Source of the DNA: an uncultured Slackia sp.
GTDB lineage: Bacteria > Actinomycetota > Coriobacteriia > Coriobacteriales > Eggerthellaceae
DNA length: 19,776 bases
NCBI GenBank assembly: GCA_934661005.1
Contig: CAKUIK010000041.1
Coordinates: 1-19,776, forward strand
Reading direction: 5' to 3'
Shown here: positions 13,797 through 19,776 of the stretch, one piece after another
How positions within the stretch are numbered: the first letter of the stretch is position 1
How the letters are laid out: the number at the start of each line of letters is the position of its first letter
Made by a program: the position numbers and the translations under genes
The notes under the pieces: model-generated
Told to the model about the DNA's origin: nothing
Databases searched by the model: none
Seen by the model: only the letters and a program-made list of their open reading frames with translations

Positions 13797-15401
13797 ATGG
13801 AAAACTCGTTTAACCTCGATCGCCGCACGTTCGTTGCGGGCTCTGCCGTGGCTGCTGCCACCGTTGGCTTGGGTCTTGCTGGCTGCGGCGGCGGCAACGA
13901 CGCCGGCACCGAGGGTGCTACTGGCTCCACCGCAACCGCGGCTGAGGGCGGCACGCTGACCGGCGCTTGCTCTTACACGTCCACCAACGTGAACCCCATT
14001 GGCAACAGCTCCGCTCTTATGCTTGCTGCTACCTGGCATGTTTTCGAGGGCCTGTACGACCTCGACCTGCACACCTACAAGACCTACAACGCGCTTGCCG
14101 CTGACAAGCCCGTCAAGGTTTCCGACACTGAGTACGAAGTCGCCCTTCGCGATGGCGCTAAGTTCTCCGATGGCACTGCCGTTACTGCCGCCGACGTGGT
14201 GAACGCGTTCGAGCTGAACATGGCCGATGCCACTTACGGTGCGTTCCTTTCCTTCATCGACAGCGTTGCCGAGAAGGACGACACCACCGTTACCTTCACC
14301 TTGAAGTATCCCTTCGAGAGCCTGCTCGAGGGTCGTCTTTCCGTCGTTAAGGTCTTCCCGAAGAGCCTCTCCGAGGACGATCTGAAGACCAAGCCCATCG
14401 GTTCTGGCCCGTGGATGTACGACACCATCAACGGCGACGATGGCGGCGAGATCGACTTCTTGCCTAACGCCAACTACAACGGCGAGCACAAGGCTACCGC
14501 CGAGAAGATGCAGTGGTTCATCCAGCTCGACGAGACCGCCCGTACCACCTCGCTGCAGGAGGCAACGGTTCAGGTTATGGAGAACGTTCCCGATGCTAAC
14601 GCCGATCAGCTTTCCGCTGCCGGTGCTACCGTTGAGTACGTTCAGGGCTTCAACCAGCCGTTCCTTATGTTCAACACGTTGAAGGCTCCCTTCGATGATT
14701 ACCGCGTTCGCCAGGCATTCTTCTATGCCATCGACGTTGATAAGCTCATCAGCAACCAGATGGCCGGTCATGCCAGCAAGGTTACCGGCTTCTTGCCCAA
14801 GGACCACAAGAACTACCATGAGGCCAAGACGGTGTTCACCTACGACACCGAGAAGGCCAAGAAGCTCCTCGAAGAAGCTGGCGTGACCGACCTCTCCTTC
14901 AAGCTGCTCACCAACAACAACTGGGTCAAGGGCCTGGCTGCTCAGATCAAGAACGACCTTGATGCTGCTGGCATCAAGTGCGAGATTCAGGAAGAGAAGA
15001 TCAACTGGTCTGCCCTCGCCGAGTCCGATTCCGTGCTTGACTACGACGTCATGCTCACCCCTGGCGACCCGACCTGCTTCGGCAACGACCCCGACCTGCT
15101 CATGAGCTGGTGGTACGGCGACAACACCTGGACCCGTGGTCGCTCTTGCTGGGCAAAGGCCGCCGACGGCAAGTGGAAAGAGCTCCAGGAGCTTATGCAG
15201 GAAGCTCGCGAAGAGGCCGACGAGAAGGCTCAGCAGGAACTGTGGAACCAGTGCTTCGACATCATTGCCGAGTACTGCCCGCTGTACCCGCTGTTCCACC
15301 GCGAGGTTGCAACTGGCTACTGGTCGGACAAGATCGCAGGCTTCAAGCCCATCGCGACCACCGGCCTGGTCTTCATCGACGCTTCTGCTGCCGCTAACTA
15401 G
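13797..15401 (+). CDS. Peptide ABC transporter substrate-binding lipoprotein (SBP family 5, DppA/OppA-like)
   Basis: This 534-residue extracytoplasmic protein captures peptides for the transporter encoded downstream. The signal region combines a Tat-type motif (L-D-R9-R10-T-F-V) with a lipobox L-A-G-C30, so it is predicted to be exported folded and anchored by lipid at C30. A Gly/Thr/Ala-rich linker follows (about 31-58). The body has the SBP_bac_5 layout: W-H-V-F-E-G-L-Y-D, L-R-D-G-A-K-F-S-D-G-T-A-V-T-A-A-D-V-V near residue 118, and V-R-Q-A-F-F-Y-A-I-D-V-D-K near residue 304. Codon use is as biased as in fusA, implying high abundance. The ATG at 13797 follows AAAGGGAGG. A terminator right after the stop should make this mRNA more abundant than the permease genes. 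The exact ligand cannot be told. Confidence 0.93.
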   Translation: MENSFNLDRRTFVAGSAVAAATVGLGLAGCGGGNDAGTEGATGSTATAAEGGTLTGACSYTSTNVNPIGNSSALMLAATWHVFEGLYDLDLHTYKTYNALAADKPVKVSDTEYEVALRDGAKFSDGTAVTAADVVNAFELNMADATYGAFLSFIDSVAEKDDTTVTFTLKYPFESLLEGRLSVVKVFPKSLSEDDLKTKPIGSGPWMYDTINGDDGGEIDFLPNANYNGEHKATAEKMQWFIQLDETARTTSLQEATVQVMENVPDANADQLSAAGATVEYVQGFNQPFLMFNTLKAPFDDYRVRQAFFYAIDVDKLISNQMAGHASKVTGFLPKDHKNYHEAKTVFTYDTEKAKKLLEEAGVTDLSFKLLTNNNWVKGLAAQIKNDLDAAGIKCEIQEEKINWSALAESDSVLDYDVMLTPGDPTCFGNDPDLLMSWWYGDNTWTRGRSCWAKAADGKWKELQELMQEAREEADEKAQQELWNQCFDIIAEYCPLYPLFHREVATGYWSDKIAGFKPIATTGLVFIDASAAAN

Positions 15402-15425
15402 CGCACAGAAACTCTTAGATGTCTT

Positions 15426-15456
15426 AAGGAACGCGCTTCGGCGCGTTCCTTTTTTT
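15426..15456 (+). terminator. Intrinsic terminator after the substrate-binding protein gene
   Basis: An 11-pair stem (15426-15436 with 15441-15451) is closed by the extra-stable C(TTCG)G tetraloop and followed by Ts to 15456. It separates the binding protein transcript from the permease and ATPase genes. Confidence 0.93.
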
Positions 15457-15620
15457 GTTGCCGCGTCGTTGGTACACGGTTTCCGTGGCGAAAATTTGAA
15501 TAAGATTCCAGATGATGCATCGGTTCTTGTTTAAAAATTGCCGTTTGCCGCTGAATATAAGCCGTCTGCGGGGGGAGGGGCTTTGTAAGCGAACTCTTCC
15601 CAAGAAAAGAGCGGTTCTGA
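15457..15620. other. Intergenic stretch without recognised gene
   Basis: I see no gene here. A small perfect hairpin CACGG-TTT-CCGTG lies near 15476, and short AT-rich tracts occur further on. Nothing else could be supported. Confidence 0.4.
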
Positions 15621-15650
15621 TTCATCGGCGAACGGCCTTTTCTGTATAAT
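15621..15650 (+). promoter_or_regulatory. Candidate promoter of the permease-ATPase genes
   Basis: A perfect -10 TATAAT (15645-15650) is preceded at 18 bases by a weak -35 TTCATC (15621-15626). Transcription from about 15657 would give a leader of roughly 90 nt. Its position after the terminator supports a separate transcript for the three downstream genes. Confidence 0.6.
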
Positions 15651-15706
15651 TAGTAAGTCTGTTCTCTTGCCTTTGACGGGGAAGCGCAGGCTAGTTTTTT
15701 AGGGAA

Positions 15707-15721
15707 GCGGGCGAGGCCCGC
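15707..15721 (+). promoter_or_regulatory. Short GC-rich hairpin ahead of the DppB-type permease gene
   Basis: GCGGGC (15707-15712) pairs perfectly with GCCCGC (15716-15721) around GAG, nine bases before the AAAGGGGGG ribosome site. It could affect translation or mRNA stability; no T-run follows, so it is not a terminator. Confidence 0.4.
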
Positions 15722-15746
15722 AAGATTTGCGAAAGGGGGGAACACG

Positions 15747-16703
15747 GTGAGCAACCTCCTCAGATTGATTGGACGACGCTTGGTCGCTCTGCCAATCATG
15801 ATCATCGGCGTCACTATCCTCGTGTTTTTCCTCATGTCGCTTTCGCCTATCGACCAGGCGTATTCGGTCCTTGGCGAAAATGCGTCAGAAGCTCAGGTCA
15901 TACAGTATCGCGAAGAGCACGGCTTGAACGACCCCGTGCTTGTGCAGTATGGCAACTTCATGGTCGGCCTTGTTCAGGGCGACCTTGGTACCTACGGTGC
16001 GAACAACGCATCGGTCACCGATCGCGTGGCCCAGGCTCTGCCGGTTACGCTGCAGCTTACGTTCATGGGCTTGATTATCGCCGTGATTTTCGCGACTATT
16101 CTTGGCATCGTGTCGGCTGTGTATCGCGATAAATGGCCCGACCAACTCATCCGCGTGTTCTCAATTGCGGCTATCGCCACGCCTTCCTTCTGGCTGGCGG
16201 TTCTCATGATTTTGCTGTTCTCGTCTATGCTGCATGTGCTGCCCGCGTCTGGCGCGCTGCCCAGCTTTGCACAAGACCCAGCTGGCTGGCTCGCCCGCAT
16301 GGCGATGCCTGCTATCGCACTGGCTATTCCCGTCACTGGCCAGCTCACTCGTGTTATTCGTACCTCCATGGTCGAAGAGCTCGATAAAGATTACGTGCGC
16401 ACCGCTCTTGGCGCCGGTATCCCGAAGGGTATCGTCATTGGCCGCAACGTGTTGCGCAACGCGCTCATTACGCCCGTTACCGTTCTTGGCCTTCGCATTG
16501 GCTACCTCATCGGCGGCGCGGTCGTTATCGAGGTTATTTTCAACCTGCCCGGCATGGGCATGGCCATTCTGTCTGGCATTCAGTCCAACTACACCATGCT
16601 CGTTCAGGGCGTCGTGTTGGTTGTTGCCGTGACGTTCATCATCATCAATATCGTGGTGGATATGCTCTATATCCTGATCGATCCGCGAATCAGGACGGTG
16701 TAG
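15747..16703 (+). CDS. Peptide ABC transporter permease, DppB/OppB type
   Basis: This 318-residue inner-membrane protein is one half of the transport channel. It starts with the family's R-R-L-V-A-L-P-I-M-I-I-G-V-T helix and has about six membrane segments. The long extracytoplasmic loop (about 35-90) includes Y-G-N-F-M-V-G-L-V-Q-G-D-L-G, typical of DppB. The cytoplasmic ATPase-docking loop reads E-E-L-D-K-D-Y-V-R-T-A-L-G-A-G (about 210-225) followed by R-N-V-L-R-N-A-L. The C-terminus ends V-D-M-L-Y-I-L-I-D-P-R-I, the usual DppB ending. The start is GTG at 15747 with AAAGGGGGG (15732-15740) upstream. One base separates its stop from the next gene. It pairs with the permease half of the downstream fusion. 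Confidence 0.95.
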   Translation: MSNLLRLIGRRLVALPIMIIGVTILVFFLMSLSPIDQAYSVLGENASEAQVIQYREEHGLNDPVLVQYGNFMVGLVQGDLGTYGANNASVTDRVAQALPVTLQLTFMGLIIAVIFATILGIVSAVYRDKWPDQLIRVFSIAAIATPSFWLAVLMILLFSSMLHVLPASGALPSFAQDPAGWLARMAMPAIALAIPVTGQLTRVIRTSMVEELDKDYVRTALGAGIPKGIVIGRNVLRNALITPVTVLGLRIGYLIGGAVVIEVIFNLPGMGMAILSGIQSNYTMLVQGVVLVVAVTFIIINIVVDMLYILIDPRIRTV

Positions 16704-16704
16704 C

Positions 16705-18726
16705 ATGGCAGCTCAACTTCGAGGAAATCTTACTAAGAAAATGGAAGATGGCGCCGGCAAGGTGCACTTCCGCCGCTGGAAGGCCATGTCCATTGGCGCT
16801 CGCATCTCTCTTGTGGTGCTTGTTGCCGTTGTGCTCGTGGCGTGCCTCGCGAACTTTATCGCTCCGCATGATCCTCTGGCGATTTATACCGCTCGTCAGG
16901 CTCCCGATGCCGAGTTCCTTTTCGGCACCGACGACAAGGGCCGCGACGTCCTTTCCCGCATGATGTATGGTGCGCGCTACTCGCTCACCATTGGTCTTGG
17001 CGCCACCGCCTTCGCTCTTGTGTGCGGCTCGATCATTGGCTCCCTTGCTGCGGTTTCGCGCAAGTGGATCTCTGAGGTCATCATGCGCATTCTCGACATT
17101 ATCATGTCGTTCCCGGGTATCGCTTTGGCCGCGACGTTCGTCATCGTGTTTGGCAATAATCTGCCGTCGCTGATTTTCGCTATCGGTTTTTTGTACATTC
17201 CCCAGATCGCTCGTATCGTTCGCGCGAACATCGTGAGCGAGTACGGTAAAGACTACGTGCGCGCTGTCGTCGTTTCGGGCGCCCGCGCTCCGTGGATTCT
17301 GTGGAAGCACGTTGTGCGCAACTGCATCGCGCCGGTTTTGGTCTTCACCATCGTGCTTGTCGCAGACGCGATCGTTTTCGAGGCTTCGCTTTCGTTCATC
17401 TCTGCTGGCATTCCTGAGCCTACGCCTACGTGGGGTAACATCCTCGCCGATGCTCGTGCTGGCGTTCTTGCTGGCCGTTGGTGGCAGGCGCTGTTCCCGG
17501 GCTTGGCGATCATGGTTACGGTTCTGTGCCTGAACATTCTTTCCGAGGGCATGACCGACGCCATGGCCGCTGCTCCTAAGGCCGCCATTAAGGCGAGCGA
17601 CTCCGACCTGAACAGCGACCGCGAGGCCGACCGCCTGGTTGCCAACCCCGTGCTCGCGTATCAGGCTCAGGCCGCTTCTTTGGAAGAGCGTTTGGCCCAG
17701 CTTAAGATTGTTGAGAATCAGCGCACCGACCGTGCCGCGTCGAACATCACTGCAGAGCCCATTCTTGAAGTGAAAGATTTGTGCATCAAGTTCCCGCGCC
17801 ATGGCGATGTGAACGTTGTCGATAACGTGAGCTTCAAGGTTCGTCCCCATCAGACTATGGGTCTGGTCGGCGAATCGGGCTGCGGCAAGTCGATTACCTC
17901 GCTCACTATCATGGGCCTGCTCGATCCCAAGGCTGAAGTTTCTGGCGAGATTCTGTATCAGGGCAAGAACCTTCTCGAAATGTCCGAGAAAGAGAAGAAC
18001 CAGCTTCGCGGCCGCGAGATCGCGATGATTTATCAGGACGCGCTTTCTTCACTGAACCCCTCGATGCTTATCAAGGCCCAGATGAAGCAGCTTACCAAGC
18101 GTGGCGGCACTCGTTCTGCCGAGGAGCTGCTCGAGCTCGTAGGTTTGGATCCGAAGCGTACGCTCGATTCGTATCCGCACGAGCTTTCTGGTGGCCAGCG
18201 CCAGCGCGTGCTTATCGCCATGGCTTTGACGCGCGACCCGAAGGTCGTTATCGCCGATGAGCCTACAACCGCGCTTGACGTTACCGTGCAGAAGCAGGTT
18301 GTTGACCTGTTGAAGCGCCTGCAGAAAGAACTCGGGTTCGCGATGGTGTTCGTGAGCCACGACCTGGCACTCGTTGCCCAGGTCGCGAACTCCATTACCG
18401 TTATGTATGCGGGTCAGGTTGTTGAGCAGGGTTCGGTGAACGACATTCTTACCAACCCGATTCACGAGTACACCCGCGGCCTTTTGGGCTCCGTGCTTTC
18501 GATTGAGGCCGGTTCGGGCCGCCTGCATCAGGTTCCCGGTTCCGTTCCTTCTCCGAAGGATTTCCCGAAGGGCGATCGCTTCGCGCCCCGCTCGAGCCAT
18601 CCCGACCTGCATTCGGACGTTCGCCCGATTCTCAAGCACGACGGCACGTCGAACCATTGGTACGCCGAGCTGCCTGATGAGGAAATGAAGCGCCTTGGAC
18701 TTACGCCGTACGGAGGTGAGCAGTAA
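16705..18726 (+). CDS. Peptide ABC transporter permease-ATPase fusion (DppC-DppD type)
   Basis: This 673-residue chain joins two usually separate subunits. Residues about 30-285 are a DppC-type permease: N-terminal membrane helix, F-G-T-D-D-K-G-R-D-V-L-S-R near 71, docking loop E-Y-G-K-D-Y-V-R-A-V-V-V-S-G-A, and W-G-N-I-L-A-D-A-R near 248. A polar linker (about 286-350, rich in D, E, A and Q) leads to a DppD-type ATPase: Walker A G389-E-S-G-C-G-K395-S396, Q-D-A-L-S-S-L-N-P, signature L-S-G-G-Q at 494-498, Walker B V-V-I-A-D518-E519-P, and H552 of the switch. A C-terminal OppD/DppD-like extension follows (H-E-Y-T-R-G-L-L, then V-P-G-S-V-P-S-P). No stop or frameshift interrupts the join and codon use is uniform, so the fusion looks genuine. 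The stop overlaps the next ATG (TAATG). Confidence 0.94.
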   Translation: MAAQLRGNLTKKMEDGAGKVHFRRWKAMSIGARISLVVLVAVVLVACLANFIAPHDPLAIYTARQAPDAEFLFGTDDKGRDVLSRMMYGARYSLTIGLGATAFALVCGSIIGSLAAVSRKWISEVIMRILDIIMSFPGIALAATFVIVFGNNLPSLIFAIGFLYIPQIARIVRANIVSEYGKDYVRAVVVSGARAPWILWKHVVRNCIAPVLVFTIVLVADAIVFEASLSFISAGIPEPTPTWGNILADARAGVLAGRWWQALFPGLAIMVTVLCLNILSEGMTDAMAAAPKAAIKASDSDLNSDREADRLVANPVLAYQAQAASLEERLAQLKIVENQRTDRAASNITAEPILEVKDLCIKFPRHGDVNVVDNVSFKVRPHQTMGLVGESGCGKSITSLTIMGLLDPKAEVSGEILYQGKNLLEMSEKEKNQLRGREIAMIYQDALSSLNPSMLIKAQMKQLTKRGGTRSAEELLELVGLDPKRTLDSYPHELSGGQRQRVLIAMALTRDPKVVIADEPTTALDVTVQKQVVDLLKRLQKELGFAMVFVSHDLALVAQVANSITVMYAGQVVEQGSVNDILTNPIHEYTRGLLGSVLSIEAGSGRLHQVPGSVPSPKDFPKGDRFAPRSSHPDLHSDVRPILKHDGTSNHWYAELPDEEMKRLGLTPYGGEQ

Positions 18727-19556
18727 TGACTGAAACCGCGAATGCGAAAGAGCAGACGCCGATCATCTTCCTTGATGATATTCGCGTCGTGTTCAATACG
18801 CGCACGGGGTCTATTCTGCATCCCAATAAGGTTACCGCTGTTGACGGGCTTACCATTAAGCTCATGCCGGGTGAGACCATTGGCATTGTCGGTGAGTCTG
18901 GTTGCGGCAAGTCCACTACGGCCAATGTTATGTGCGGTCTGCAGGCTCCTACGTCGGGCAAGGTGTACTTCAAAGGTGTCGATGTCACGAAGCGTACCGC
19001 CGATATGCGCAAAACCATCGGTCGTGTTATCTCGGTCGTTTTCCAAGATCCTGCGACTGCGCTGAACGCTCGCATGACCGTTCATGACCAGCTGCTCGAT
19101 CCTATGATCGTCCACAATGTGGGCACGAAGGCCGAACGCGAGAAGCGCATCAAAGACCTTATCGAGATGGTCGGCTTGCCGAGCTCTGTTCTTGAAGCTC
19201 TGCCCGGCCAGATGTCTGGCGGCCAGCGCCAGCGCGTTGCTATTGCTCGCGCGCTGTCGTTGAAGCCCGACGCCATCATTGCAGACGAGCCCACGTCGGC
19301 TCTTGACGTTTCTGTTCGCGCGCAGATTTTGAATCTGCTCACCGACCTGAAAAAGGAGCTCGGCCTTTCGATGGTGTTCATCAGCCACGATATTCAAACG
19401 GTGCGTTATATTTCCGATAACATCATCGTTATGAATAAGGGTAAAGCAGTTGAGCGCGGCACTGCCGCCGAGGTGTTCAACAACCCGAAGGACGATTACA
19501 CTCGTTTGCTTCTGGGCGCGGCTCCTTCGCTGCTTCATCCCGATTTGGGCCAATAG
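18726..19556 (+). CDS. Peptide ABC transporter ATP-binding protein, DppF/OppF type
   Basis: This 276-residue cytoplasmic ATPase forms the second nucleotide-binding subunit with the ATPase half of the preceding fusion. Motifs: Walker A G56-E-S-G-C-G-K62-S63-T64, Q-loop Q107 in V-F-Q-D-P, signature M163-S-G-G-Q167, Walker B A-I-I-A-D187-E188, D-loop S-A-L-D (191-194) and the switch H221. The insertion near the start (N-T-R-T-G-S-I-L, 24-31) is typical of DppF/OppF, which differs from DppD at this point. It is a little short compared with many DppF proteins (about 320) because the C-terminal extension is reduced to P-S-L-L-H-P-D. Its ATG overlaps the upstream stop, with GGAGG just before it, so translation is coupled. 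A strong terminator follows. Confidence 0.95.
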   Translation: MTETANAKEQTPIIFLDDIRVVFNTRTGSILHPNKVTAVDGLTIKLMPGETIGIVGESGCGKSTTANVMCGLQAPTSGKVYFKGVDVTKRTADMRKTIGRVISVVFQDPATALNARMTVHDQLLDPMIVHNVGTKAEREKRIKDLIEMVGLPSSVLEALPGQMSGGQRQRVAIARALSLKPDAIIADEPTSALDVSVRAQILNLLTDLKKELGLSMVFISHDIQTVRYISDNIIVMNKGKAVERGTAAEVFNNPKDDYTRLLLGAAPSLLHPDLGQ

Positions 19557-19577
19557 CCTAGCATCGGTTGTGTACGG

Positions 19578-19609
19578 AAAGCGTCGTTCGAAAGAGCGGC
19601 GCTTTTTTT
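19578..19609 (+). terminator. Intrinsic terminator of the peptide transporter operon
   Basis: A 12-pair stem (19578-19589 with 19594-19605, including G-U pairs) is closed by a GAAA tetraloop and followed by Ts to 19609. It is a strong terminator 21 bases after the last transporter gene. Confidence 0.9.
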
Positions 19610-19677
19610 GCGCTCTGTTCAGGTCCCCATGACACCGTCTGCGTTCATGCTGGTTTTTGTTCGGCTTATAGGACAAA

Positions 19678-19776
19678 ATGTGTGTCTAGTTCAGGGGCGT
19701 CGGGGGGTGCGCCCCATTTACTGGAGACGCTAGGCGGCCAGGCCTAGCGATTTCCTGTATTGGCTGGGGCTCATCC
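19678..19776 (-). mobile_element. End of a probable IS3-family insertion sequence (partial)
   Basis: Beyond the transporter terminator, sequence character changes to a G-rich block (GGGGCG at 19694-19699 pairing with CGCCCC at 19710-19715) preceding the 3' end of a transposase-like frame on the minus strand. A TG-rich stretch beginning around 19679 (TGTGTGTCTAGTTCAGGGG) resembles an IS3-type terminal repeat, but the other end is not in the window. The exact boundary is uncertain. Confidence 0.5.
19730..19776 (-). CDS. C-terminus of a probable IS3-family transposase (5' part missing)
   Basis: Reading leftward from the window edge gives M-S-P-S-Q-Y-R-K-S-L-G-L-A-A and a TAG stop at 19732-19730. 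The phrase G-M-S-P-x-Q-Y-R at the very end is the usual C-terminus of IS3-family (IS150/IS2-like) DDE transposases, just after the catalytic domain. The codon before M ends in GG, compatible with the expected glycine. A perfect 8-bp inverted repeat (CGCTAGGC, 19728-19735; GCCTAGCG, 19742-19749) brackets the stop codon. Only 14 residues are visible, so the family call rests on one motif. Confidence 0.55.
   Translation of the reverse strand, partial: MSPSQYRKSLGLAA

Noticed and set aside
1..19776. CRISPR array, phage module, toxin-antitoxin or defence system
   Set aside because: No spaced direct repeats, phage genes, toxin-antitoxin pairs or defence genes were seen. Apart from the probable insertion-sequence end, the window is made of chromosomal core and transport genes.

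Overview
The window most likely comes from an anaerobic actinobacterium of the Coriobacteriia, probably Eggerthellaceae (a Slackia/Eggerthella/Denitrobacterium-like organism). The basis is moderately high GC, strong codon bias toward GGC/GCC/AAG/ATC in the ribosomal and transporter genes, Tat-type 'DRRTF' signal peptides, a fused peptide-transporter permease-ATPase, and a gene set centred on amino acids and peptides with no sugar metabolism. The genus is an inference.

Layout. 1-356 (-) is the 5' part of a Tat-secreted protein with a beta-sandwich regulatory-type domain, cut by the window edge. 600-3007 (-) holds a LysE/ArgO-type amino acid exporter and, upstream of it, a single-chain Fe-S L-serine dehydratase. 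A divergent promoter region then leads to rightward genes: ppaC (family II pyrophosphatase), proC, a membrane-anchored C39-like cysteine peptidase, and an SLC1-type amino acid symporter with unusual substrate and sodium motifs. A terminator and about 580 bases of hairpin-rich non-coding DNA follow, including a strong promoter and a roughly 200-nt leader.

The leader opens a fused str-S10 ribosomal operon: rpsL (TTG start), rpsG, fusA, rpsJ, rplC, rplD, rplW. There is no tuf between fusA and rpsJ. The S10 operon stops at rplW with a strong intrinsic terminator, where rplB would normally follow.

Next is a dipeptide/oligopeptide ABC transporter: a Tat-type lipoprotein substrate-binding protein with its own terminator, a DppB-type permease, a DppC-DppD fusion (permease plus ATPase in one chain), and a DppF-type ATPase, closed by a strong terminator. 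At the right edge, on the minus strand, are the last 14 codons plus stop of a probable IS3-family transposase and the likely end of that element.

Together the genes fit an amino-acid and peptide fermenting lifestyle: peptide uptake, amino acid symport, serine deamination to pyruvate, amino acid export, proline synthesis and extracytoplasmic peptide cleavage. No tRNA, rRNA or CRISPR array was seen. The most notable features are the split S10 operon, the structured rpsL-rpsG spacer, the divergent SLC1 transporter and the unexplained hairpin cluster upstream of rpsL.
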